This document shows positions 43,955-53,050 of a stretch of 64,000 nt of DNA, piece after piece (position 1 is the stretch's first letter; each line of letters starts with the position of its first letter). This stretch comes from an uncultured Pelagibacteraceae bacterium (GTDB taxonomy: Bacteria > Pseudomonadota > Alphaproteobacteria > Pelagibacterales > Pelagibacteraceae). The position numbers and the translations under genes were made by a program. Under the pieces are notes generated by a model, which saw nothing but the letters and a program-made list of their open reading frames with translations, made no database searches and was not told the origin of the DNA. The stretch is from the NCBI GenBank assembly GCA_902590845.1, contig CACIYJ010000002.1, forward strand, positions 31,169 through 95,168. Reading direction: 5' to 3'.

Positions 43955-45460
43955 TTAAAAAATTGAACCTTTATTGGTCTTAAATCTTCTAAATTTAGAG
44001 CTCATTTCTATATTTAATCCTATTAAATCATTAGATTTGAGTGATCGAAGATTTTTAGCTAAATTTAAAAATCTTTTTGTTTCCTTTGCAGAAATTAATC
44101 CCTCAGTAAGACTTTTAAATTTTTCAATATATTGCTCTCTTCTAAAAGGCTTTTTCCCGCTCGGATGGGCATCTGCAACATTAATTTCTTCTGATATTGT
44201 TGAGCCATTATTCATTTTAATTATAACCTTTCCACCAAAACACTTGTTTTTTGGATCAACGTCATGATATTTTTTTGTCCATTTTCGATCTTCTCGAGTT
44301 GAAATTTTACGCCACAAATTAATTGTACTTTTCCTTTTTGCTCTTTGAGGGATGTAAGATTTAACGTGATGCCATGCTCCATCTTCTAGAGCAACGGCAA
44401 AAATATACATAATAGAATGATCTAATGTTTCTCTGCTTGCTTTTGGATCCATTTTTTGAGGGTCATTAGCTCCAGTTCCAATTACATAATGTGTATGATG
44501 ACTTGTTTCTATAATAATTTTTTTAATATCTGATAAATTTTTTATTTTTCTATTTAGACTTCTAGCCAAATCAATTAAGGCTTGCGACTGGTATTCAGCT
44601 GAATGCTCTTTTGTATAAGTTTCTAAAATTGCTTTTTTGGGCTCATTTATTCTTGGAAGAGGAACAACATACTTTTTTTTTGGTCCAGATAAAACATAGG
44701 CTATTACACTGTCTTCACCTTCATAAATGGGACTTGGTGCACCCTCGCCTCTCATACAACGGTCAACTGCCTCTATAGCAAGTTTGCCAGCGTGTGCAGG
44801 AGCAAAAGCTTTCCAGCTAGAGATCTCACCTTTTCTAGATTGTCTTGTCGAAATAGTTGTATGTAAAGCTTGTTGAACAGACTGGTAAATAGTTTCAGTT
44901 TTTAATTTTAATAAACTACCAAGTCCAGCAGCAACACTTGGTCCTAGGTGAGCGATATGATCAATCTTGTGTTCATGCAAACAAATCCCTTTAACTAAAT
45001 TAACTTGAACCTCATAACCTGTTAAGATTCCTCTAATTAAATCTATGCCATTACATTTAGATTGTTGCGCTACGGACAATATTGGAGGTATGTTGTCTCC
45101 AGGATGGCTATAATCTGCAGCTAAAAATGTATCATGATAATCTAGTTCTCTAACAGCAGTCCCATTCGCCCATGCTGCCCATTCACAGTCAACTTTAATT
45201 TTTGGACTTAATCCAAAAACAGTTGCTCCATTTTTTCTAAGATGAGCTAAAGCCATTTCTCTTGCTGATATAACTGGTTTCCTATTAAAAGATGCAATAG
45301 CTACTGAGGCATTATCTATAATTCTATTGATAACCATTTCAACTGCATCATTATCAATTTTGGCTTTATCAGATGCAATCTCTGCTATTTTCCAAGCAAG
45401 CTGATCTTTCTTTTTTAAATTAGCTTTTGATGGATGAACTTTAACTGTAATATTTCTCAT
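43955..45460 (-). CDS. prpD: MmgE/PrpD-family 2-methylcitrate dehydratase
   Basis: A 501-residue PrpD-fold protein. [30 protein letters not shown] carries the conserved Asp/His cluster, and [16 protein letters not shown] follows. PrpD dehydrates 2-methylcitrate in propionate breakdown, while other members of the family act on different acids. Three bases separate it from acnA upstream, suggesting that aconitase completes the rehydration step. No prpB or prpC is in the window. Propionyl-CoA could come from acrylate or DMSP. Confidence 0.87.
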   Translation of the reverse strand: MRNITVKVHPSKANLKKKDQLAWKIAEIASDKAKIDNDAVEMVINRIIDNASVAIASFNRKPVISAREMALAHLRKNGATVFGLSPKIKVDCEWAAWANGTAVRELDYHDTFLAADYSHPGDNIPPILSVAQQSKCNGIDLIRGILTGYEVQVNLVKGICLHEHKIDHIAHLGPSVAAGLGSLLKLKTETIYQSVQQALHTTISTRQSRKGEISSWKAFAPAHAGKLAIEAVDRCMRGEGAPSPIYEGEDSVIAYVLSGPKKKYVVPLPRINEPKKAILETYTKEHSAEYQSQALIDLARSLNRKIKNLSDIKKIIIETSHHTHYVIGTGANDPQKMDPKASRETLDHSIMYIFAVALEDGAWHHVKSYIPQRAKRKSTINLWRKISTREDRKWTKKYHDVDPKNKCFGGKVIIKMNNGSTISEEINVADAHPSGKKPFRREQYIEKFKSLTEGLISAKETKRFLNLAKNLRSLKSNDLIGLNIEMSSKFRRFKTNKGSIF

Positions 45461-45463
45461 TAA

Positions 45464-48136
45464 TTAATTTATCATGTTGCGTAAAACATACTGAAGAATT
45501 CCACCATTTTTATAATATTCAACTTCATTCTCAGTATCAATTCTACATAAAACTTTTATTGTTTTGCTTGAACCATTTTTATGTTTAATTTCACAAGATA
45601 TCTCTTGTCTAGGTTTAACGCCTTTGTCAATATCAACTACGGTAATTAATTCTGAACCAGTTATATTTAATTTTTTTCTATCAAAACCTTTTTTAAATTG
45701 AAGAGGTAAGACTCCCATTCCAACTAAATTAGATCTATGAATTCTCTCAAAACTTTCAGCGATTACTGCTTTTATTCCTAATAATTTTGTTCCTTTTGCA
45801 GCCCAATCTCTAGATGAACCTGTTCCATATTCTTTGCCTGCAATAACAACTAAATCATTTTTTCTTTTTTTATATTCAATAGCTGCATCATAAACACTCA
45901 TTACTTTTCCATCTGGTTGTAATGTTGTAAAACCACCTTCTGTTCCGGGTGCCATTTCATTTCTTATCTTTATATTGCCAAATGTCCCTCGAATCATTAC
46001 CTCGTGATTTCCTCTACGAGCCCCATATGAATTAAAATCTTTTTGTTGTATTTGATGTTTCATAAAATAATCTCCAGTCGGACTTTCTTTTTTAATACTT
46101 CCTGCAGGTGAAATATGATCTGTTGTTACAGTATCTGCCAACAACAGCAGTATTCTCGCATCATTAATCGCTTTAAAGCCTTCTGGTTGATCAGGAAGAT
46201 CGTCAAAGAAAGGTGGTTTTTTTACATACGTAGAATTTGCTTCCCAATTATAAATACTACTATCAACTGTGTTAATTGAACTCCATTCTTTTGGTCCTTC
46301 TAAAACATTTGAATAACGTTTAGTAAACATATCAGCGTTCACAGAACTTAACATTAAATCTTCGATTTCTTTATTGCTTGGCCAAATATCTTTTAAAAAA
46401 ACATCTTTTCCTTCATTATCTTTACCTAAAGAAGTTTTGTATAAATCAAAATTCATGTTGCCCGCTAAAGCGTATGCTACAACTAGTGGAGGAGATGCCA
46501 GATAGTTTGCTTTAACATCAGGATTAATTCTTCCTTCAAAATTTCTATTACCAGATAACACTGATACAGCGTACAAATCTTCTTTGCTTATAGCTTCTGA
46601 AATATTTCTATTAAGTGGTCCTGAATTTCCAATACATGTAGTGCATCCATATCCTACTAAATTAAAACCTAGTGCGTCTAAATATTTATTTAAACCAGCT
46701 TTCTCTAAATAATCGGTAACAACTTGAGATCCTGGAGCTAAAGAAGTTTTAACCCACGGTTTTACTCTCAAGCCTTTTTCATGGGCTTTTTTTGCTAATA
46801 AACCAGCTCCAATTAATACACTTGGATTAGATGTATTTGTGCAAGATGTAATTGCAGCAATAACAATATCGCCATCTTTTAATTTAAAATCTGCTCCTTC
46901 TACTTTTGTCTCAATTGCTTTATCTCTTTTAGTGTTTTCTTTATAAACTTTTGCAAAAGCTGGCGAAGCTTCAGTCAATAAAACTTTATCTTGAGGTCTT
47001 TTAGGACCAGAGATACTTGGTGCAACAGTATTTAAATCTAGAGATAATTTATCTGTGAATTCTACATCATTGCTAGACCACAAACCTTGTTCTCTTGAAT
47101 ATTTTTCTACTAAAGCAATAGTTTCTTTGTCTCTTCCTGATAATCTTAAATATTTTAATATTTCATCGTCAACTGGAAAAAATCCACAAGTTGCTCCGTA
47201 CTCTGGGGCCATATTAGCAATTGTTGCTCGATCAGCTAAAGTTAAACTATTTAACCCATCTCCATAAAATTCTACAAATTTTCCAACAACACCTTTTTTT
47301 CTAAGCATCTCAACAATTGTTAAAACTAAATCTGTTGCTGTTAAGCCCTCTAATAATTTGCCTTTAATCTCAACTCCGATTACTTCTGGAATTAACATTG
47401 AAATTGGTTGACCCAACATTGCAGCTTCTGCTTCAATACCTCCTACACCCCAGCCTAAAACAGATAAAGCATTTACCATTGTAGTATGACTGTCTGTTCC
47501 AACCAGTGTATCTGGATAAGCATAAAAATCATTTCCACTTTTAGATGACCAAACTACTTTTGCTAAATATTCTAAATTTACTTGATGACAAATACCTGTT
47601 CCTGGAGGAACTACTCTAAAATTATCAAAAGCTTTTTGGCCCCATTTTAAAAAAGAATATCTTTCTCCGTTTCTTGAAAATTCTCTTTCAACATTTTTTT
47701 CAAATGATTTGTCAGATGCGTATTCATCCACCATTACTGAATGATCGATAACAAGATCTACAGTAGAGAGTGGATTAATTTTTTTTGGATCCTTATTCTT
47801 TAATTTTACTGCATCTCGCATTGCAGCTAAATCAGCTATTGCAGGAATTCCAGTATAATCTTGTAATAGTGTACGAGCTGGTCTGTAAGCAATTTCAGTA
47901 TTGGATTTTTTATCTTTCAACCAATCCTTAATAGCTAAAATTTGTTTTTTATTGACTGTTATATCATCTTCGTATCGTAATAAATTTTCTAGTAAAACTT
48001 TTAAAGATTTAGGTAATCTTGAAATACCATCTAATCCATTTTTTTCTGCATTTTTTAAATTGAAAATCTTGTATTCTTTTCCTGAAGAAGAAATAGTATT
48101 TAAAGATTTAAAAGAATTTTTACTATTAAATTTCAT
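45464..48136 (-). CDS. acnA: Aconitate hydratase A
   Basis: An 890-residue AcnA/IRP-type aconitase. Iron-sulfur cysteines are in AAITSCTNTSNPSV and GYGCTTCIGNSGP; the swivel domain has AGKEYGTGSSRDWAAKG near residue 780. It interconverts citrate and isocitrate in the TCA cycle and may also hydrate 2-methylaconitate. It is followed by prpD at three bases, so the two are co-transcribed. Canonical length. Confidence 0.95.
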   Translation of the reverse strand: MKFNSKNSFKSLNTISSSGKEYKIFNLKNAEKNGLDGISRLPKSLKVLLENLLRYEDDITVNKKQILAIKDWLKDKKSNTEIAYRPARTLLQDYTGIPAIADLAAMRDAVKLKNKDPKKINPLSTVDLVIDHSVMVDEYASDKSFEKNVEREFSRNGERYSFLKWGQKAFDNFRVVPPGTGICHQVNLEYLAKVVWSSKSGNDFYAYPDTLVGTDSHTTMVNALSVLGWGVGGIEAEAAMLGQPISMLIPEVIGVEIKGKLLEGLTATDLVLTIVEMLRKKGVVGKFVEFYGDGLNSLTLADRATIANMAPEYGATCGFFPVDDEILKYLRLSGRDKETIALVEKYSREQGLWSSNDVEFTDKLSLDLNTVAPSISGPKRPQDKVLLTEASPAFAKVYKENTKRDKAIETKVEGADFKLKDGDIVIAAITSCTNTSNPSVLIGAGLLAKKAHEKGLRVKPWVKTSLAPGSQVVTDYLEKAGLNKYLDALGFNLVGYGCTTCIGNSGPLNRNISEAISKEDLYAVSVLSGNRNFEGRINPDVKANYLASPPLVVAYALAGNMNFDLYKTSLGKDNEGKDVFLKDIWPSNKEIEDLMLSSVNADMFTKRYSNVLEGPKEWSSINTVDSSIYNWEANSTYVKKPPFFDDLPDQPEGFKAINDARILLLLADTVTTDHISPAGSIKKESPTGDYFMKHQIQQKDFNSYGARRGNHEVMIRGTFGNIKIRNEMAPGTEGGFTTLQPDGKVMSVYDAAIEYKKRKNDLVVIAGKEYGTGSSRDWAAKGTKLLGIKAVIAESFERIHRSNLVGMGVLPLQFKKGFDRKKLNITGSELITVVDIDKGVKPRQEISCEIKHKNGSSKTIKVLCRIDTENEVEYYKNGGILQYVLRNMIN

Positions 48137-48139
48137 GCG

Positions 48140-48730
48140 CTATACATAAAACATAATAACACAAACGATAAGCAAAAAAGACATGGTATAGTTAAATTTC
48201 TTGATAAAGGTTTCGCTTGTAGCAAAATTTCTCAGATATTTTCCTAATAGACACCATGAACTGACGCTAAAAACAGCCATAAAAAAATAAGTTATTATTA
48301 CAATCAATGCGTCTCTTAGATAGTTATTCTGTACATCGATAAAGGTCGAAACCGCGATCATTGCAACCATAACACCTTTTGGGTTTATAAATTGAAATAA
48401 AAATGTATCAAAAAAAGTTACAGGTTTCTTTATATTATCTGAACTATTTACAGAGCTAAAAGCAATTTTGTAAGCTAGGTAAATCAAAAAAATTGTTCCT
48501 AAGATCTTTATTGCATTTTGTAAAAATATGTATTTTTGAAAAATGATAATCAACCCCGAAGACATTAGAGTTAACATAGTTGTCCATCCAAAAGTGACTC
48601 CGAGCATTAAAGGAATAGTTTTTTTAAAACCAAAATTAAAACCAGAATATGATGACATAATATTATTCGGGCCTGGTGTAAAAGCTGTAGCAATACCAAA
48701 TAAAACTAGTGGCAGAAACTGATTGTACAT
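48140..48730 (-). CDS. LysE/RhtB-family amino-acid exporter
   Basis: A 196-residue six-helix protein. GIATAFTPGPNNIMSSYSG at the N terminus and GFKKTIPLMLGVTFGW are LysE family motifs; FQFINPKGVMVAM in the middle is also typical. It exports an amino acid or related metabolite. It overlaps the next upstream gene by one base. Confidence 0.88.
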   Translation of the reverse strand: MYNQFLPLVLFGIATAFTPGPNNIMSSYSGFNFGFKKTIPLMLGVTFGWTTMLTLMSSGLIIIFQKYIFLQNAIKILGTIFLIYLAYKIAFSSVNSSDNIKKPVTFFDTFLFQFINPKGVMVAMIAVSTFIDVQNNYLRDALIVIITYFFMAVFSVSSWCLLGKYLRNFATSETFIKKFNYTMSFLLIVCVIMFYV

Positions 48731-49077
48731 TAAGCTATTTCAAGGCCGTTTTCAGTTTTTTGAGAAGGATGAACTAAAACTACCTTGCCATCTTTCTCAA
48801 TGGCTCCTAATATCAATGCCTCAGAAACAATACCCGCAATATTTTTTTTTGGAAAGTTACAAACTCCAATAACCTGTTTGCCTACTAAATTATCAGAATT
48901 ATAATAATGGGTAATTTGTGCCGATGATTTTCTAACACCAATCTCAGATCCAAAATCAACTTCTATTACTAATGAAGGTTTTCGTGCTTTTTCATTTTTA
49001 GATACCTTCAACACTGTTCCAACTAAAATCTGAATTTTGCTGTAGTCCTCATATGTAATTTCTTTTTTCATATTCAA
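48730..49077 (-). CDS. CsaA-like tRNA-binding domain protein
   Basis: A 115-residue OB-fold protein of the tRNA_bind family, with KIQILVGTVLKVSKNEKARKPSLVIEVDFG, QIT and VGVCNFPKKNIAGI patterns as in CsaA. CsaA has been described as a chaperone-like export factor and binds tRNA. The single-domain length is typical. It overlaps the LysE gene by one base. Confidence 0.85.
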   Translation of the reverse strand: MNMKKEITYEDYSKIQILVGTVLKVSKNEKARKPSLVIEVDFGSEIGVRKSSAQITHYYNSDNLVGKQVIGVCNFPKKNIAGIVSEALILGAIEKDGKVVLVHPSQKTENGLEIA

Positions 49078-49117
49078 ATTGATTATCTTTATTTTTTTAT
49101 ATTCGTATATACATAAT

Positions 49118-50323
49118 TTATTTTATTATGTTATGTTTAGGACCAAAAGGAAATTTTGTAATATTTTCAGCACTATTTTCTTTTACGATCAGTATATCGT
49201 GCTCACGGTAACCTCCTGCCCCAGGCTCTCCTTGGGGAATCATAATCATTGGTTCCATTGAAACCACCATATTTGGTTTTAATGTTGTTTCTATATCTTC
49301 ACGAAGCTCTAACCTTCCTTCTCTACCGTAGTAATGACTCAAGACTCCAAATGAATGCCCATAACCAAAGGTTCGTCTATGAAGATAACCCAGTTCTGAA
49401 AATAAATTATTTAGCTCCGCTGTTATTTCTGAACATTTAATTCCTGGTTTAATAAGTTTAAGTCCATGGCGGTGAACTTTTACATTTGCTTCCCAAGCTT
49501 TAAGTGATGCGTCGTCAATTTCTTCAACGAAAAGAGTTCTTTCAAGCGCAGTATAATATCCGGAAATCATAGGAAAAGTATTTAGTGAAAGAATATCGCC
49601 TCGCTTAAGTTTTCTTGTAGTAACGGGATTATGTGCTCCATCGGTATTAATACCTGACTGAAACCAAACCCAAGTATCTCTAAGTTCTGAATCCGGATGA
49701 TATTTTGCAATAGCCTTTTCCATTGCATCTCGTGCAATCATAGCAATTTCAATTTCAGAAACTCCAGCTTTAATTTCTTTAACAATAGCTTCTCCTCCTA
49801 TATCAGCAATTTTTGCTCCACTTTTTATTAAAACAATTTCTTCATTAGATTTAATCATTCTCTGCTGCATTGTGAATGGTGATATATCAACCATTTCAGG
49901 AGCACCAAGTGCATCTTTTAAATTTTGATAACGTTCAACAGTTAAATGATCTTTTTCTATACCGATTTTTTTAACTTTTTTAACTAGTGAAACTATTGCT
50001 TTTAAATAATTATCTCTTTCCCAATCACTATAAATAAGATTTTCTCCATAGCATCTGCGATTTGGTTGACCTGCGTCAATGTTTGCTGAAACAACAACAT
50101 TTTTTTTTTCTGTAACTATGCAAGAATAAGGCCTTCCAAAAGAACAATACAAAAAGCCAGAATAGTAAGCGACATTTTGCATCGAAGTTAAAATAACTGC
50201 ATCAAGATTATTTTCTGAAATTATTTTTCTTAAACCAATAAGACGATTTTCATATTCTTGATTACTAAATGGCAAAGAAACTTTATTTCCATTTTTAAAT
50301 TGAAAAAAATTCGATCTTTTCAT
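49118..50323 (-). CDS. Creatinase (creatine amidinohydrolase)
   Basis: A 401-residue pita-bread (M24-fold) enzyme that matches bacterial creatinase nearly end to end. Catalytic and creatine-binding residues are at near-identical numbers: Phe62 and Arg64 in CSFGRP, His231 in INTDGAHNPV, Glu261 in ALERTLF, an Arg near 334-337 in GREGRLELRED, and Glu357 in SMEPM. It lacks the dinuclear metal ligands of M24 peptidases, and so is not an aminopeptidase. It splits creatine to sarcosine and urea. Divergent from the monooxygenase operon. Confidence 0.9.
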   Translation of the reverse strand: MKRSNFFQFKNGNKVSLPFSNQEYENRLIGLRKIISENNLDAVILTSMQNVAYYSGFLYCSFGRPYSCIVTEKKNVVVSANIDAGQPNRRCYGENLIYSDWERDNYLKAIVSLVKKVKKIGIEKDHLTVERYQNLKDALGAPEMVDISPFTMQQRMIKSNEEIVLIKSGAKIADIGGEAIVKEIKAGVSEIEIAMIARDAMEKAIAKYHPDSELRDTWVWFQSGINTDGAHNPVTTRKLKRGDILSLNTFPMISGYYTALERTLFVEEIDDASLKAWEANVKVHRHGLKLIKPGIKCSEITAELNNLFSELGYLHRRTFGYGHSFGVLSHYYGREGRLELREDIETTLKPNMVVSMEPMIMIPQGEPGAGGYREHDILIVKENSAENITKFPFGPKHNIIK

Positions 50324-50454
50324 TGTTATTTCCCCAAATAAATAAGATAAACGTCAAAAAAATAGCACAAATAGTTTACTAACTCTATTTTAAAATTATT
50401 GCATTCTAATACTAGTTAATTTAATCTATTTAGATCAAAGCGATACATAACTCA

Positions 50455-50466
50455 TCGTAATTACGA
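50455..50466. promoter_or_regulatory. Perfect palindrome TCGTAATTACGA before the LLM operon
   Basis: A 12-base perfect inverted repeat 31 bases before the ATG of the LLM gene and 132 bases from the divergent creatinase start. Its location in the only intergenic region between the two catabolic units makes it a candidate operator; the base composition makes a GC-containing palindrome less likely by chance. Confidence 0.45.
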
Positions 50467-50496
50467 AAGCGGGATCGGTCGTTGAAGGAGACGCTG

Positions 50497-51663
50497 ATGA
50501 AATTTGGATATTTTTGTAATAGTACAAATTGGAACAAAAAACCATACGATCGGATTTTAGAAGAAGCAAGAGAGATTGCAGTTTATTGTGATTCTAATAA
50601 TTGGAATTCAATTTGGTACACTGAACATCACTTTAATCATGAAGGAATGGAATCTTGTACAAACCCAATAATCATGGGTGTCGATGCTGCTGCAAGAACA
50701 AAGCAAATTAGAATTGGACAAGCGTGTAATGTTATTACTTTCCATAATCCAATTCGTCTTGCTGAGGATGTTGCTTTATTAGATCAACTATCAAATGGAA
50801 GAGTAGAAGTTGGTATTGGTCGTGGAATATATGGAAGAGAAGCTATCAATATGAACAAAGAAGCTGACCTTAAAGATCAGGCAAAAAACTTCAGGCTATT
50901 TGAAGAAACTTTAACAATAATGAAAAAAGCATGGACTGAAAAATTTTTTAGCCATACAGGAGAATTTTATACTTACCCTTCTCCAAACTTTATATGGCAG
51001 CATGATATGAGTCCGCCCAGTAAGGAATTTTTAGACGCTAAGACAAATGAAATAAAAAAAATTAGCGTTGTTCCAAAGCCTAAACAAAATCCACATCCGC
51101 CGATATGGCAAGTGGTTGATGGAGCAAGATCAATTGAATGGGCGGCACAAAACGGTTTAAACACTATTATGTGGATCCCTACTGTTAAAGCTCTTAAAAA
51201 AAGATTTGAAATTTATCAAGAAGCAAAATCAAAATCAGAAAATAGAGACGTTCCTTTAGGAGAAGGTGTTTCTTTAGTTAGAGATATGTTTGTAGCTGAA
51301 ACCATGAAGGAAGCAGAAAAACTTGCTGGCGAACACATAATTAATTATATGAGGTGGGTATGTCACTGGAGAGGCTTAGGAAATCATATGGATCCAGGGG
51401 AAGAGCTGCCAGAAACAAAACATAAATTAGATTTACTAAATTATGATTTTTTACATAAACGAAATTTATTATTCGGAACTCCTGAATATGTAGTAAATAA
51501 AATTAATGAATTAAAATCAGAATTAAATTTACAAAACTTACAAGTTTGGTCTAATTTTCCAGGAATTGATCATCAAGCTTGTATGAGAAGCATTAAATTA
51601 TTTAATGATGAAGTTATACCAAAAATAAATCTTGATAACACAAATATAGAAAAAGCAAGTTAA
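50497..51663 (+). CDS. LLM-class flavin-dependent monooxygenase
   Basis: A 388-residue luciferase-like protein. FGYFCNSTNW at the start, NSIWYTEHHFNHEGMESC, GQACNVITFHNPIRLAEDVALLDQLSNGRVEVGIGRG are hallmark segments. Relatives use reduced flavin and oxygen to attack sulfonates, amides or ring compounds. The start ATG 50497 has AAGGAG six bases upstream; the TTG 15 bases earlier overlaps that site. First gene of a four-gene operon; no flavin reductase is adjacent. Confidence 0.92.
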   Translation: MKFGYFCNSTNWNKKPYDRILEEAREIAVYCDSNNWNSIWYTEHHFNHEGMESCTNPIIMGVDAAARTKQIRIGQACNVITFHNPIRLAEDVALLDQLSNGRVEVGIGRGIYGREAINMNKEADLKDQAKNFRLFEETLTIMKKAWTEKFFSHTGEFYTYPSPNFIWQHDMSPPSKEFLDAKTNEIKKISVVPKPKQNPHPPIWQVVDGARSIEWAAQNGLNTIMWIPTVKALKKRFEIYQEAKSKSENRDVPLGEGVSLVRDMFVAETMKEAEKLAGEHIINYMRWVCHWRGLGNHMDPGEELPETKHKLDLLNYDFLHKRNLLFGTPEYVVNKINELKSELNLQNLQVWSNFPGIDHQACMRSIKLFNDEVIPKINLDNTNIEKAS

Positions 51664-52253
51664 TGAAGTTTGAACTTAGAAAATTTACAAAATTTGTAGA
51701 TAAAACATTTATTGAAGGCGGCAAAGAAGCAAAAAAACCTGTCCTATTGGTTTCGGTAGCTGCTGTTTTTAAAAATCCTTGGGATGGGAAAGGTTTTGTT
51801 GAGAATTTAAAACCAATTATTTTAGACTTAGCGCCAAAACTTGGAGATATTCTTGTTCCAGAATTAATTAAAGAAATTGGTTCTCCAGAAAAAATTTTAG
51901 CTTATGGTAAGGCAGGTATTGTTGGACTTAAAGGTGAAATTGAACATGCGTCTGCCTTTATTCATACTTTAAGATTTGGAAATAAGTTTCGTGATGCAGT
52001 TGGAGGAACGTCTTATCTAAGTTTTACTAACACCAGAGGTCCTGCTGGTTCAAAAATTTCAATTCCAATGATGCATAAAACAGATTCTGGATTAAGGCCT
52101 TATTATTTAACTCATGAATTCACTATTCACGATGCGCCTTTTGACAATGAGATTGTAATTGCCATCGGAGGTGCATCAAGTGGTAGAGCTCATGCTAGAA
52201 CTGGAGATCGATACCAAGACATGAAGGAAATGGGCATTAAAGATCCCAAATAA
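51663..52253 (+). CDS. AA_synth-family (PF06684-type) protein
   Basis: A 196-residue protein that I recognise as the amino-acid-synthesis family by its KKPVLLVSVAAVFKNPWDGKGFVENL, GKAGIVGLKGEIEHASAFIHTLRFG and GGASSGRAHARTGDRYQDM segments. The biochemical role is not established. It overlaps the LLM stop by one base (TAATG), so it is surely part of the same catabolic unit. The fold has been compared with YjgF/RutC-like proteins, which would fit a role in clearing an unstable intermediate. Confidence 0.75.
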   Translation: MKFELRKFTKFVDKTFIEGGKEAKKPVLLVSVAAVFKNPWDGKGFVENLKPIILDLAPKLGDILVPELIKEIGSPEKILAYGKAGIVGLKGEIEHASAFIHTLRFGNKFRDAVGGTSYLSFTNTRGPAGSKISIPMMHKTDSGLRPYYLTHEFTIHDAPFDNEIVIAIGGASSGRAHARTGDRYQDMKEMGIKDPK

Positions 52254-52258
52254 TTTTA

Positions 52259-53050
52259 ATGTCAAGCACAGCAGATTCATTTGACACTTCATATTCTCTG
52301 CAAAAAATTAATAGAAATAGCCCTATTGTGTTTATTCATGGCATTGGTTTAAACAAAGAAATTTGGACTCCACAAATTAATTTTTTTAAAGATTATACCA
52401 CTCTTACATTTGATTTGCTTGGCCATGGAAAAACACCTTTGAAAAAATCTAGCCTAAGCATAAAAGATTTCTCAGACCAATTGTTTAGTTTAATTAATGA
52501 ATTAAATTTTAAAAAAATTCATTTAATAGGCTTTTCATTAGGAGCGCTTATTGCAAGGCATTTTGCCTCTGAACATAATGAAAAGTTAATGTCTCTTATA
52601 CTTCATGGGTCAATATACAAAAGAACAGAAGAACAAAAAAAAATGATTAAAGATAGACTGGAAAACGTTAGAGTAAATAATCAATCCACAAAAATTTCAG
52701 CTTTGAATAGATGGTTTTCAGAGGATTTTATAAAAAAAAATCATGATACTTATAAAAAAATATATTCAATGTTGGAAAAAAATGATCACAGTAGTTTTTT
52801 AAAATCTTACGAATTATTTGCTAATTACATTGACGATGAAAGTATGGTAAAAAAAATTAAAGCTAAAACACTTGTCACTACTGGCGAAAATGACCTAGGA
52901 TCAACTCCTGAAATGTCTAAAAATTTAAGTAAATTAATCAAAGGAAGTGAATTTATTGAAATAAAATCAGGAAAACATCTTTGTAGTATAGAATGTGCTG
53001 ATGATGTTAATATAGTTTTTAAAAAATTTATTGATAAAAATAATGGCTAA
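52259..53050 (+). CDS. Alpha/beta hydrolase
   Basis: A 263-residue serine hydrolase. The nucleophile Ser93 is in GFSLGA, the oxyanion region is IVFIHGIGL, the acid is in VTTGENDLGSTP and the base in SGKHLCSIE near residue 247. It could open a lactone, an enol or an amide formed by the monooxygenase, analogous to RutD in the uracil pathway. It is five bases after the AA_synth gene and overlaps the dehydrogenase gene by eight. Confidence 0.88.
   Translation: MSSTADSFDTSYSLQKINRNSPIVFIHGIGLNKEIWTPQINFFKDYTTLTFDLLGHGKTPLKKSSLSIKDFSDQLFSLINELNFKKIHLIGFSLGALIARHFASEHNEKLMSLILHGSIYKRTEEQKKMIKDRLENVRVNNQSTKISALNRWFSEDFIKKNHDTYKKIYSMLEKNDHSSFLKSYELFANYIDDESMVKKIKAKTLVTTGENDLGSTPEMSKNLSKLIKGSEFIEIKSGKHLCSIECADDVNIVFKKFIDKNNG

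Noticed and set aside
49118..50323. DMSP lyase DddP or Xaa-Pro aminopeptidase
   Set aside because: Both share the M24 fold, but the dinuclear metal ligands are missing and the creatinase residues Phe62, Arg64 and His231 and most of the surrounding sequence match creatinase.
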